DNA of 64,000 nucleotides, taken from assembly GCF_000004825.1 (NCBI RefSeq), contig NW_008805089.1, forward strand, positions 310,001 to 374,000, read 5' to 3'. The DNA is from Heterostelium album PN500. Lineage: Eukaryota > Evosea > Eumycetozoa > Acytosteliales > Acytosteliaceae. The notes under the pieces are model-generated. The model saw only the letters and a list, made by a program, of their open reading frames with translations, made no database searches and had not been told where the DNA came from. A program made the translations under genes and the position numbers. Shown here piece after piece: positions 1 through 11,129 of this stretch (positions within the stretch are counted from its first letter, which is position 1; every line of letters begins with the position of its first letter).

Positions 1-210
1 TTTCTTGGCGGTTAACACACTATCTTTGTAGACGATTTGAAACAAGTCGTGAAGCTTGTCTCTGGTGGCTGTAGTTATGTACTTAGAGTTGGGGAAGCAA
101 AGTCTAACATAGAGGGTGTTGAGCTTGATCAATTGCTTGAATTCGGTAGCATACGTATATTTATGCTTTGATTTGTAGAATTTAGCTACTTTAGCACCGA
201 TATTATCCAT
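1..210 (-). CDS. Partial unrecognised protein, N-terminal 70 residues
   Basis: The minus strand is open from an ATG at 210 to the left edge, 70 codons without a stop or intron. The protein is lysine- and tyrosine-rich (starts MDNIGAKVAKFYKSKHKY) and has balanced codon use, unlike the AT-rich spacer beside it. I do not recognise the family. No signal peptide or membrane segment is visible. The tRNA-Pro gene lies 257 bp upstream on the same strand. The rest of the gene is outside the window. Confidence 0.55.
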   Translation of the reverse strand, partial: MDNIGAKVAKFYKSKHKYTYATEFKQLIKLNTLYVRLCFPNSKYITTATRDKLHDLFQIVYKDSVLTAKK

Positions 211-433
211 TTAAGAATAGTGAATGTACTAATGATCGTAAAACTAGTGAAATTTGATATATTAACTGATATGATCGTAAATTTAAGACTAATAACTAAA
301 GAGGAACGAATATATATGATTATAATAGCTAGATAACTTGATAACAAAGATATGAAAAAATTATCTACAAATACTAACTGTTTGCGAAAAAAAAAAAAAA
401 AAAACGAGGCTTTTGTATAAAAATTACCATTTA

Positions 434-441
434 CGCATGCG
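434..441. other. CGCATGCG palindrome downstream of tRNA-Pro
   Basis: A perfect 8-bp palindrome sits inside a longer imperfect one (431-445, TTACGCATGCGGTAA). It lies 25 bp beyond the 3' end of the tRNA-Pro gene. The same core lies 18 bp beyond tRNA-Gly at the other end of the window. Its function is unknown. Confidence 0.4.
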
Positions 442-466
442 GTAAGGTATGGCATTAAGAATGTTG

Positions 467-537
467 GGGCTCCACCGGGAATCGAACCCAGACCACTACC
501 ACCCAAAGGTAGTATTGTACCATTCAACTATGGAGCC
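467..537 (-). tRNA. tRNA-Pro (anticodon UGG)
   Basis: The 71-nt minus-strand sequence folds as a cloverleaf. The acceptor stem GGCTCCA pairs with TGGAGCC. The D-stem is GTTG/CAAT. The anticodon stem CTACC/GGTAG holds the loop TTTGGGT, which gives anticodon UGG. The T-arm CTGGG-TTCGATT-CCCGG carries the B-box. There is no intron and the CCA end is not encoded. The first long T-run that could stop Pol III is about 60 bp downstream (388-405). Confidence 0.95.
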
Positions 538-782
538 TTTGATGTTTTGGGATTGAAATTTTAAATTTTTGTTTTTTTGTATTGAAAAAAATTGTTTTTT
601 AATTTAATTTAATTTTTAGTTGAAATTGATTCGACTTTTAATTAAAAGGTTAACCTTAGAACATGGCAAACCAACTTATATATATAAATATGTTTTTTAA
701 ATAAACTTCTGATTATTTATCACGATGAACGTTTTTCGACTGATCAAATAATTGTGATTACACCAATTCAATTTAAACAATT

Positions 783-2225
783 ATGTACAGTCGATTCCTA
801 ATACAACAACAATCAAAGAGTTTAAAACTATGTTGTAGTATCAATATCAATAGTGTATATAGCTATAGTTCAACAAACAACTTTGGATCGTCTACTCCAC
901 ATAGAACAAGAGCAAAACGATATATAAATAATAATGATCAATTATCAACAATAACGACAACATCAACGAAATCATCTACATCACCAAAACAAATTAATAC
1001 CAATATAGATAGAGATATTTTCAATTACGCAACGTCATCACCGTTGAACTCTCACCACACACAACATCATCTGACAAGATTGAATCCAATCATTTCAAGT
1101 CTGAGCAACGACGATCATATAATTGTATCGGCCAATCAACAACATCAAGAAGGAGACTTTAAAATCGATAAACAATCATTAGCTAAACAACTATCAAAAT
1201 TTAACATTCAATTCAAAGATAACATCATTCCACAAGCAATCATTGAAAGTCTATCACAAAACACAAAACAATATTCATATTCTCATTTAAATAGATATTT
1301 CTTTTTAGGTAATAAATATATATTAACTATATTATTATATAAAAAACAATAATATTATAAATGTTTTATTAACTTTTAATTTAAACTTATTATTATTATT
1401 ATTTATATATATAGGTAATGTTATTTATAATACAAATATTTTAGAACAATTAAAGAATAGTGGAATTGAACACGAAACAAAAGCTGAATATAAATCGATT
1501 ATTAAAGGAAGTTACTTTTTAAGTAAGAGATGTGAGATCATTGGATTGTCAGAGTTTATCAGTGGATCGATGCCATCGGATCAGTCGAAATTCAAGAGTT
1601 TCTATCTAAAGCATTTCCACTATCGTTCTTTAATGCAATTCGTTGGTGCGCTCTACCAAGAACAAGGTTTAAACGTAGCCAATGAATTCATCGACAAATT
1701 TATACTACAAAGCTCTGCTATTCAACCAGAACAATATATCTTGGAATTCCCAGAGTCAATAGTTTTAAAGAAGTTCTATCAATATAAAATAGAACCACCT
1801 CATATAATGTATGTATTAATTAATTATTCTTTTAAAAGTTATTTTGAATGTTTAATTAATTATAATCTATTTTATTTCTATCAATAAATAAAAAGTGTAT
1901 CACAACCAGGTGGAAGATGTCCAATTTATCGTGGATCAATTGTATCTGGTAATAAGAGATTAGTTGAAACCTATGGGTTCGATGAAAATGAAGCTAAATG
2001 TCATGTAATGTATATTAATGAAAACGAATTAATACAACTATATTATAAATTTACTAATTTATAGATTCATTAAACATAACAATACTAAACATATAGGCAT
2101 TTGAATTGTTGAATACACAATGTAATTCTATTACATCAGTATTAAAATTGTTGATGAATGATAAACCAATTACAGATATAGATGAAGATGATAACAATGT
2201 TGATAGTCAACAACAACAACAATAA
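783..2225 (+). CDS. Probable mitochondrial large-subunit ribosomal protein mL44 (RNase III-like fold plus dsRBD)
   Basis: Four exons join in frame: 783-1308, 1415-1808, 1896-2004 and 2097-2225, giving about 385 residues. The Ser/Thr/Asn-rich N-terminus could be a mitochondrial presequence. The middle has an RNase III-like layout: LNRYFFLGNVIY at the place of the family's LEFLGDAVL helix, then FVGALYQEQGLNVANEF at the place of the second signature. The acidic catalytic residues are not conserved (the GD becomes GN). A dsRNA-binding-like segment follows (PIYRGSIVSGNKRLVETYG through AFELL). A catalytically dead RNase III fold followed by a dsRBD is the architecture of mL44, which helps build the mitoribosome. 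The alternative is another RNase III-like protein. The short Gln tail is typical for the genome. Confidence 0.6.
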
Positions 2226-2351
2226 TAATAATATTATAATAAACACAAATTATTATCTAAATATTATTACTTTATCTATCTTATTTTAATAGATAGATAG
2301 ATAAATAAGTCATTTTATTATTATTATTATTATTATTTTTATATATATATT

Positions 2352-4585
2352 TTATATTGTACCAAAAGTCATATTCCACTGTTCATAGCCAGTTAAACTA
2401 TCTTGTGAAACGGATGCTCTTATTTGTTTGAGTGAATTTTTAAAGTCTTTACAGGAGATTGGTCGAATCTGATTGAGCTTGAGATCTTTGATTTCCATGC
2501 CCAGTTGACGTATCGGTTCGTAGGCGGCGTCCTTACAGAGTGCATTGAGATCGAATGCACTGTAGCCACTGGTGGCATCGGCAATAGCACTCATCTGTGA
2601 ATTTGTCAGATTGTGATTCTGATCCCTGAGTAGATGCTTCAGGATATCGAGACGTGTCGATTTCTCTGGCAGTCCAACGTAGATACGCTTGACAAAACGT
2701 CGCAGTGCAGCTTCGTCCAACTCCTCCGGTCGATTGGTCGCTCCCATCACCAAGATACGCTCGGCTCCATTCGTTTTAACACCATCGAATTGTATGAGAA
2801 TCTCGGTTTTCAGTCGACGAGTGTGGTCCGATTCACCTTCGGAACGCTCGGTGAGCAACGAGTCGACTTCATCAATAAAGATAATCGAGGGTTGGTAGTA
2901 GCCGGCCACCGCAAACAGTGCACGAACCAACTTCTCACCTTCACCAACATACTTGGAGGTGAGAGACGATGCAGATATGGAGAAGAATGTCGCCTTTGAT
3001 TCGTAGGCAACCGCTTTGGCAATCATTGTCTTTCCATTGCCTGGCGGACCGAATAGCAACAAACCCTTGGGAGGTGAACGCAATCCTACAAAGACGTCGG
3101 GTCTGAGGTTCGGAAGGATGACAGCTTCCATCAGCGATTGCTTAACCTTGTCAAGTCCAACAACATCGTCCCATGTCACCGGATGTTTAGTATCGATAAT
3201 CTCGTTCATAATGATTTGTAGAGCTGCTTTATCAACACCTTTAATATCTGGTATTTGTCCTGGAATCGGTTGTTGCTGAGTTGTTGTTGTTGTCGATGTT
3301 GTTGATCTTAAAGGTGAATTACTTGATTTTGAACCTGTTATTCCTGTGAATGTTTTACTTAATATTCCTGATGACGACGACGATGTTGATGATGATGATT
3401 TGTTAACAGTTGATAAAGATGAAGATGGTGTCAACCTTAATGAATTTGAAAGATTTGAATTTAATCTGTTTGTTGATGTTGTTGTTGATGCTGTTGATTT
3501 CGATAAAGGTGTAGGAGTTGCTGTTGTTGTGGTTGTTAAATCTATTATATCAGGTTGTTTCTTCTTGGCTGCGGATGAAGATGCAGTGGCAGTACTATTA
3601 TTGGAACTACCACCACCAAACCAAGATGAAAAGAATGATGGTTTACTGTTTGCACTCGAACTACTAGTCGATGATGATGATGATGTCGTTGTTGTCGTTG
3701 ATGTTGTTGAATTTACATTTTTCTGTACAAATATATTGAATGGTTCGATCAAAGTGAAACTTGTTGATTTTGACAATTCCGATTTCAAATACTCTGCTCT
3801 ATCCATATAAAACATTACATAATTCTTTAATTCTTTTGAACCTACAATTAACAATATGATGTTATATTAATAATCAATATATAATATATATATATTTAAA
3901 GTTACTTACTTTTACATAAAGGTATCAACTTCTCAATACCATCGGTATAATATTGTAATGCTTTATCGTATTCACCTTTCTCATCCTTTAGTTTGCCTTC
4001 TTCAATAAAGTGCCTACCTTTTTGAATCTCAGACATATTATTTTCTACTTGTAGATTATTATTATTACTATTACTATTATTACTATTATTATTAGTGCTA
4101 TTATTATTTATATTATTATTAATTGAATTTTGTCTTTCAAGTGTTAAAGATCTTCTATTATTACTACAATTTGTTGTTGATGTCGGTGTTGGTATTGATG
4201 AACTCGGTGTTGTTATTGATACACTATTTCTCTTATTTATATTAGTACCGACACTACTGCTATTATTACTATTACTATTACTACTACTAAGTCTTTTAGA
4301 TGCTGTTGTTGTTATTATATTATTTTTATTTAGTTCTATTGATTCTATGTTGTTATTATCAGTTGTCTTTGTTTTGCTATTGTTATTATCTATATGATCG
4401 GATATTACTTTATCATTTAAAATATGATCTAAATTGACTGCTTGTGATGTTCTCGATAGTTGTTTATCTGACTTTGTAAATGATCGAATCGAATTGAAGA
4501 GCGTTGATATTAAATATGTTATTATATGAAATGATAACCAAACAATTGTGAATCCCAATAAATATGTATAGCAATCATATATCAT
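2352..4585 (-). CDS. spast: Spastin, microtubule-severing AAA ATPase
   Basis: Two exons (4585-3910, 3841-2352) give about 721 residues. The N-terminal hydrophobic stretch ([19 protein letters not shown]) matches spastin's membrane hairpin. After an Asn/Ser linker comes an MIT domain ([18 protein letters not shown] to [12 protein letters not shown]), split by the intron. A long Ser/Thr/Asn linker leads to the AAA module: [11 protein letters not shown], Walker A GPPGNGKT, Walker [12 protein letters not shown], sensor [16 protein letters not shown] and the C-terminal Vps4-type helix. Spastin hexamers pull tubulin tails through the pore and sever microtubules at ER, endosome and abscission sites. 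MIT plus hairpin plus this ATPase separates it from fidgetin, katanin and Vps4. The ATPase core looks intact. Confidence 0.9.
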
Positions 4586-5185
4586 TCTAATATCATATAT
4601 TTAAATATATATAAAAAATAATAATAATAAATTTAATATTAAATAATTCTCCGTTTACTTTTTTTTTTTTTTTTTAGTTAAATTCAAGAAATAAAATTAT
4701 AAATAAAATAAAAAAATAAATCAAAAAAAATATCTTTTGAACTAATTTATATTTGTAAGAGTGTTTGTGTGTCAATGAATTTTGAAATATATCTTTTATT
4801 TAAAAATAATAAAAATGAACTTACAATACAAAAAACAAAAACAAAGCAAAAATAATATTTATTTTTTCCAATAATTATTTTTTATTTAATGAATAAATAT
4901 TTTGATAGTCATTGAATATTGATCTATTTATTGATTAGCTGTTTTATCCGAAAAATTGAACTTTTCGGTAGGTAATTCCTTTTGAAAAAAAGCTTTTTAC
5001 GACTCCTCCACTAAAATGGTATCTTCAAAAATAAAATTATTAACCTTCTTTAGTTTAATAATTCTAATTAAATATATTTTAGAAAACTAAAAAACAATCA
5101 TGACTACGATGGAATCTAGAAAAATTTAAATTTCTATTACCCAGATATACATCTAAAGAAGAAGAATCAAATTTAATTATGATTA
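4586..5185. other. AT-rich spacer without a gene
   Basis: About 600 bp of A/T runs lie between the spastin start and the left end of the 5.2-kb DNA transposon. I see no coding stretch, RNA gene or clear repeat. Confidence 0.6.
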
Positions 5186-5219
5186 CACCCAGTCACGATC
5201 GTTGGAAATTTGCCTTCTC
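5186..5219 (+). repeat. Left terminal inverted repeat of the Tigger-like element
   Basis: 34 bp, an exact reverse complement of 6563-6596, preceded by TTA. Confidence 0.9.
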
Positions 5220-5485
5220 ATTTCTGCACAAATTTGTGAAAATTTTTAAAAAAATTAATATTGTTTTTTTTTGAAGCTAAGTTATTAATATCTGTAGATC
5301 TTAAGATAAAAATAAACAAAGTTATATTAAAATAGAATGTATCAATGCAATGGTATGTCGAGTTTAACATTATTTAAAAATTTTGTTATTATTTAGAAAA
5401 GATGGTGCTAATATAGCACTTTTAATAGGAGGATACACAAGAATTAAGCAATATCATACGTGTAACACCTCAGAGGATTAGTCAA

Positions 5486-6596
5486 ATGGGCAGAGAAGAG
5501 AGGTTGATGGAAGCAATAAATGAAATTCAAAACGATACAGGTTTTACTCAAAAGGAGCTCTCAAAAGTATGGAGTTTCTGAAAGTGAGCTATCCAAGAAA
5601 AAAAATAACGTTTCCTTTAAGCCAAGAGGTAGATATCTCACCGAAGCAGAAGAATTAGAGATGATAAAGATGGTAGAAGAATCAAACACCAAGAATATTC
5701 CGATAACGAAAGAGAATATTCTAAATTGGGTGGTCGGAAAGGTATATGACAAATATGGCTATACAATGAGTCGTCACCCTGGTGGTGACTGGTGGACCAA
5801 GCTGAAACAAAAATATCCGATCTTAAAGTTAAGAAAGGTTAAGTTTCAAGATGAAGCCAGATTAAAAGCGGAGAAAGAGGCCGATATTCAAGGTTTCATC
5901 AAGAGTGTTCATAAAGTGATAGTAGAAAACCAAATTCAACCAAAGAATGTGATAAACTCTGATGAGAAAGGTGTTTTATTCACGAAAATGAATCAAAAGT
6001 TATTTAATATTCTATTTATTAGTTTTTTTTTCGAAAGATTTAGCTAATTGTTATAAAAATATAGGTTGCCATTATTGACGGTGGAAACAAATTTGAGACA
6101 GTCAAACCTAGGTTTCCCAAGCAATCCCAAAGTCAACACTTTACAATGATTGGAACAATAACAGCATCTGGTCATGCTCTACCACCCTATAACGTTCTCC
6201 AGATTCCTAAACGAGTAAAATGGATGCATATGTTCCCATTTTACTCGTTTCAAATTATGGTGTCATTATTGCTAATGAGTCAGGATATGTAAGTTGGCAA
6301 CTTTTTATAACTTGATCCAAAGTTGTCTATTGCTATTATTAATATATCAATATTGATACATTGTATTATTATATATTATAGGTAACGCAAGAGATAAAGA
6401 AAGAATATGTCGAATGGCTTCTAGGACAATTTAAGAAAACAGATAAAAAGCTGCTTTTAGTAGACAATCACATATCCAATTATTTCTTTGACGAAAAAAA
6501 ACTTTGTGATGAGAATAATCTTATCATAATGACGTTCCCATCAAACCTGACTCACATTCAACGAGAAGGCAAATTTCCAACGATCGTGACTGGGTG
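5486..6596 (+). pseudogene. Decayed DDE_1 (Tigger/pogo/jerky) transposase
   Basis: Coding starts at the ATG at 5486 (MGREERLMEAINEIQ), a helix-turn-helix N-terminus. About 80 bp on, the frame shifts by one base to the long open frame that runs to an apparent donor near 6000. A second block (VAIIDGGNKFETVKP to FTMIGTITASGHALPPYNV) and a third (KLLLVDNHISNYFFDEK to IIMTFPSNLTHIQ) match the DDE_1 core: INSDEKG carries the first Asp and LLLVDNH the second. The third Asp that should follow the THIQ motif is missing because the terminal repeat begins there. The two joins are AT-rich and intron-like. With at least one frameshift and a lost C-terminus it cannot make an active enzyme. Confidence 0.8.
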
Positions 6597-6609
6597 TTAG
6601 GATAAAAAC

Positions 6610-6828
6610 TCTGTAGTTGTATTTAATCATGAATCGAATGGCATTCAATACTTCAAGGATTTTGTAAAAGATAAATTTGTTCATTATGTTTACTGATGTT
6701 TCAAACGTTATTCTATTAAACATCGACTGATACATTTACAGAATAGCTCAATTTATTGGTTAAATCAGCTGAATAATACATGTATGAATATTCAACTATC
6801 AATATACCATTTTTTAACTAACAATTAA
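6610..6828 (+). pseudogene. Possible remnant of an unknown coding sequence
   Basis: A 73-codon frame directly right of the transposon has one internal TGA and reads like protein (SVVVFNHESNGIQYFKDF, then CFKRYSIKHRLIH). No family was recognised. It may be the tail of a gene that the transposon interrupted, or more of an older element. I saw no matching coding on the left flank. Confidence 0.25.
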
Positions 6829-6916
6829 ATAAATAAAATCTTTTTTTTTTTTTTTACTACCCCATGGGAAATTCCCTTGTTTTGTGAATAGCTAAGGATT
6901 ATTATTATTATTATTA

Positions 6917-9282
6917 TTAACGCTTAATTGATTTAGTTGATCTGCCACCTTGAATGCCATCATTTGCACGTTTCTTTGCAGTTGGTTCTTCAATCACCAT
7001 TTTGCTTGTTTTAGATCTACTAAAATTTAGTCCTGGATGATTCTTTTCGTACACCTCCCTTTGCATTTTTGCTTTTTCTAGCTCTATCTCATCGGCACTG
7101 GCTTCTCCCGGAGTGATCAGTGAATTGGTGAGTGGTGTCTTTCCTTTTCTCTCAAAGAATTTCATATCTTTTGAAACCTGAGTGAGTGGATGATACAAAC
7201 TCTGAGCATAAAGATAACAAACCGTTTTGACATCTTCGAATGGCGAATTGTACTTAAATCCCTTGTCATCTCCAAAGTAGAATTGTCTGTAGAGATTGAA
7301 TGATCCAATCGATTCATGAACTCTCTTTGCCAGAATTTCATTTTCAATACAAAACTATAAGAAGATAAAAATAATATTAACAAAAAATGAAAAAGGTAGA
7401 GTATAAAAAGATTGACTTTTAAAAATATTCATACAATTGTTCCAGCATGATGAATTGAAAAATCATTTCGATTTGAATCACCAAGACAAATGATATTCTT
7501 TGATTTGGAAACCATCAACTTTTCATGTCTACTAAGTGATTCTCCGGGTGAACCATCTTTTTTTTCTCCACTCCATAAAGGACTCCATAGAACAATGTTT
7601 CTAACACTAAATGTTGATCCAATCAAAGATGGGAATCCTTCTTGCTTTTAAATTTGAGAATTTTAAATAAAATTAATTGAAAATTGTTATTATTCAATGA
7701 TATAAGAATGATACGTACATCAGTACTGACAAAAAAGTGTGAATTATAATGTTGTGCAACCAATAAATATGGATCCTTTATAAAATTATTATCATTAGAA
7801 ATTAACGCTGTAAAATATAAAATAAATATTTATATATAACATACCATTCCAAAGTCTGTGAAACTACAAACTGTCTTTGCATTATAACAAATATTATTGT
7901 CTGCTGAAGCATCAATCATAGAACAATGAGTTTCTGATAACATGTTAACTTTGAATACCACGGGGCCATATTTGTCTTTTTCAAACCAATCATTTCTTCG
8001 GAAATTATAACTTGTCGAAAATTTAATAAAATTATTTACATTCTTGCCATAATTCAAAGCAAAACATTTGCTGTAAATCTTGTAGTTTTTAGCGTCATTC
8101 TCTTGAACTACAGCTTTAAAAAAGTCTGTTGTTTTATCATGTGAATTGCAAGGTGTCTTTGATCTGCCATCTAAATAATGTAAAATTTGAAATTAAATAA
8201 ATATATTATTGTTTTACAAAAAAATAGCAAAACAAATACACAAATACTTACAAAATGAAAATGTTTCGAAAGAACCAAGTTTAAATGGTCCTCCATTCTC
8301 CATACAATGTTCTTTGGTTTTATCGTACGAATCTTTGTTTCTAAAGAGTTTGCGGAGAATGGCATCACCATCGTTATTGTTTTTTTCTCTAAATTGATAG
8401 TCGTATACATGTTGTCTCCACTGTTTATCACATTGATCCAACGGAAATTTCAGAGTGAGTTCTGGTTTAAAGTATCTACAATCATCCTTTGCACGAACCA
8501 AACCAGCTTTGGTATTCTTCAGAATATCAAAGTATTTGAGAACTTCAGGTTTTCCACTCAATGAATTACAGAATGCATGTTGCGAAGGTTGAACTGCAGA
8601 GGGAGATGTTTCATCAAACAGTTTTGAAGGCTTTTTTAAATTTGGCATCTTCATTGAATGTGAAATGAAAAAACCGGTATTCTTAGTTTCGTCACTATCT
8701 CTCAGATCATATACAAACAATGACTTAAAGAAAATAAAATAAAAAAAACATATCTTATTAGTAATATTTACAATTTTCTTGAATAATAATAATTAATAAT
8801 AATTACCTTGACATGACCATGATAGAAATCACCTAGGTCGATTTTCGCACTTTCACTTGCTTGATCATGATACCACTCCAATCCTAAATAATTTTTATCT
8901 ATGCACTGTTGTTTTGTTATCTTATCACCTTTTGCTTGATCGACATGTCTTTGTGTCAAATTTGCAAAAAAGTCTCTCTGTTCACCTGATATTTGAATTG
9001 GTTGAGCTTTTTGTGCGGCTAATAAAAGAAATATTAAAAAATAGGATTGAAAATTAGCATAATAAAAGTTATTTTTTAATTGTTTTCACTGTTTTTATTA
9101 CCAAGAATCGAATCATAATAAAGTCCTCTTGAATATTGTTTGTCTTGTGAACCTTTATTGGCATCAGCTAAATGAATCCACCATTCAACTTGATGTCCTG
9201 TTCCATTGACACATTTTACAGATTCACTAACTGTTATTCCTAAGAGAATGAAAACAAATAAAATTTCGAAATTTGTTCTCAT
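6917..9282 (-). pseudogene. DNase II-family gene, copy 1 (one frameshift in the last exon)
   Basis: Seven exons with phases shared by the other copies: 9282-9102, 9018-8807, 8723-8252, 8170-7845, 7775-7719, 7644-7435, 7352-6917. There is a signal peptide (FEILFVFILLGITVSES), the N-terminal DNase II block (VEWWIHLADAN, GLYYDSILG), the first HxK site (YHGHVK) and the second (SRHEK), followed by CLGDSNRN. DNase II cuts DNA in acidic lysosomes, giving 3'-phosphate ends. Compared with its paralogues this copy lacks two bases after CTGGCAAAGAG in exon 7, near 7320. This brings a quick stop and removes the last part, including the basic tail. It is the most diverged of the five and the only one on the minus strand. 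The inverted end of a Harbinger-like element lies 7 bp upstream of its ATG, so its promoter may have been displaced. Confidence 0.8.
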
Positions 9283-9288
9283 TAGATT

Positions 9289-9308
9289 TGTGCCAATATG
9301 GTACAAGT
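9289..9308 (+). repeat. Left inverted end of the Harbinger-like element
   Basis: 20 bp, 17/20 inverted match to 13281-13300. It lies 7 bp upstream of the start codon of DNase II copy 1. Confidence 0.55.
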
Positions 9309-9576
9309 CGGTCAATAAAAACTCCAATAAAAAAATTGAAAAATTTAAAAAAAAATTTTTTATTTTTTTATTTTTTTTGTTTTTCAAATACACTCAGCTC
9401 TTAGTGGAGAACCATTTTGTATTTCGAAATTGCAAAGTTTGACTACAACCTCCACCATTAATTTATGAAATGAATAGTCAACTTCTTCACCTCTTGCAAT
9501 CGCACCACGATATTGCTGTTTCAGAGCACCAAATCTTTTAAATCTGCAGTTGAAGTTCTCTACAATTTGTCTTATA

Positions 9577-9795
9577 CAGCAAAAATCTATGAAACCGGAC
9601 AGAGGTATCAAAATATCAAACAGTAATACATTTATTTGTTATAGAAACTAATAAATATATTCTAAGATAGATCTTTGTTAAAGATTAATTATTAGAAAAA
9701 AATTGAAATATTTACCATTTTAAAAAAAAATAAAAAAAATAAAAAACAAAAATTAACTGTGCAATATTTCTGAAGTGATAAAATATTTTTTATTT
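9577..9795 (+). repeat. Left long inverted repeat of the Tc1/mariner element
   Basis: Pairs with about 10915-11129 in reverse complement; the inner border is approximate. Confidence 0.85.
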
Positions 9796-9827
9796 ATATA
9801 CATTTAAATTGATTTATAAGAAAACAA

Positions 9828-9980
9828 TTAATAGGATGTCGAATAACCTTGGTTGAGGATTACTTGATTCAATCTGTTTGGTATTGATTCATATAGTGAT
9901 TGGCAGTACTCCGGTGTCATTTCATATCACCACTATTAACATTATTTAAGAGCTCTATTGAGTTTAGAATGAATGGCATC
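9828..9980 (-). pseudogene. Tc1/mariner transposase, C-terminal remnant
   Basis: The last 31 codons before the TAA at 9828 read EMTPEYCQSLYESIPNRL, then NQVILNQGYSTSY. This matches the conserved end of Tc1 transposases (EyCq.Lv.SmprRl..Vi...G..T.Y). Upstream, the same frame continues as DAIHSKLNRALK but is broken by several stops. The catalytic DDE region is not recognisable. Confidence 0.75.
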
Positions 9981-10914
9981 TAGTATATATATTTATCTCA
10001 AGAATACCCAAGAATTTTAAAAAACATTCAGGCCTGACTAGTTTGTTTATATATCAAATTTAGTTAAGAATGCATTTTAAGTAAAAAATATTATGAGATT
10101 TAGAATATTGATGACAAGTGAGATGTCTTGTACAGTTGTGGAATATACTAAAATTAGTTAAACAATATTATTTATTCGTCGATCTATATCATACTCTAAA
10201 ATTTCTAAAAAATCTGGGAATCTAGAGCTTAAGATAGATTGTCTAAGTATCCAGTTCCATAATAAATTAATGAGAGAAAAGATTGAATTTGAATCTACCA
10301 CTTTCAACTTAATGATAGAATATTAGTTGTTCTATAATCGGGAACTCCTTTAAAGAATAAACTTTCTTTATACTATACTCTCCTTGTTTTATTTTCGTTT
10401 CATCTGTTAAATTCTTTTCTAAAAAAACAATATCCTTGTTTATGTAAAATCAGTTAAAAACCTTTACATTTTGAATATGAAGAAGAGTCTAAAAGGATTT
10501 TTTTTGTATTATTTCTGAAAGTAATTCCTTAATCCTTTATTATTCTTCTAATAATGTTATTGATTTATCTTTTTAAAAATGTATTGTTATCCTTTTTTTT
10601 TTTAATGATATAATTGATTTTTAAAAAAAATTTTAAATTTTATTTTAAATATAATTGTAATCTTTTAAATATTTATTCTTTTTATACATATAGTATTTGT
10701 GTTCAGTGCTGAGTTTATTTTTGCTTAGTTTTTCTTTAGTCTTGAAACTGTTGAAAATTAGAATTGTATTTTAAACCAATAACTTCTTGTGCCGTTCAGT
10801 AATCCAAATGAAGTATTCCACAAATCTTTTATCTTTCTGTTAACATTTTACTTGGTGTCATTCTTATATATAATATAATTAAATTTTTCAAAATAAATTT
10901 AAAAGTACTATAAT

Positions 10915-11129
10915 AAAAAATATTTTATCACTTCAGAAATATTGCACAAATTAATTTTATCTTTTATTTTTTTTATTTTTTTTTAAAATGATAAATGATT
11001 CAATTTCTTTTTAATTATTAATCATTTACAAAGATCTATCTTAGAATATATTTATTAGTTTCTATAACAAATAAATGTATTACTGTTTGATATTTTGAAA
11101 CCTCTGTCCGGGTTCATAGATTTTTGCTG
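10915..11129 (-). repeat. Right long inverted repeat of the Tc1/mariner element
   Basis: Reverse complement of 9577-9795. The outer 95 bp are nearly identical; the inner part differs in homopolymer length. Confidence 0.85.

Larger units (their letters stand above)
5186..6596 (+). mobile_element. Tigger/pogo-like DNA transposon with 34-bp terminal inverted repeats
   Basis: The ends 5186-5219 and 6563-6596 are perfect 34-bp inverted repeats beginning CACCCAGTCACGATCG. Both sides are flanked by TTA (5183-5185, 6597-6599), the apparent target duplication. The interior carries a decayed DDE_1-type transposase reading rightwards. The coding homology runs straight into the right repeat before the last catalytic region, so this copy lost its 3' part by an internal deletion. 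A TTA duplication is more usual for PIF/Harbinger (TWA) than for pogo (TA), so the family call rests on the transposase. Confidence 0.85.
9577..11129 (-). mobile_element. Nested degenerate Tc1/mariner element with long inverted ends
   Basis: The ends start CAGCAAAAATCTATGAA and are flanked on both sides by TA (9575-9576 and 11130-11131), the Tc1/mariner target duplication. The inverted ends extend about 215 bp (9577 to about 9795 and about 10915 to 11129) with a few mismatches and poly-A/T length changes. The interior keeps a recognisable Tc1 transposase C-terminus on the minus strand; the rest is AT-rich decay. It sits inside the Harbinger-like transposase and so is younger than that insertion. 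Confidence 0.85.

Noticed and set aside
186-527. 113-codon minus-strand frame across the tRNA-Pro gene
   Set aside because: It reads through a clear tRNA and a poly-T run. It is an overlap artefact.
3346-4397. Plus-strand Asp/Val- and Leu-rich frames opposite spastin
   Set aside because: Mirror images of the Ser/Thr/Asn linker codons on the true coding strand.
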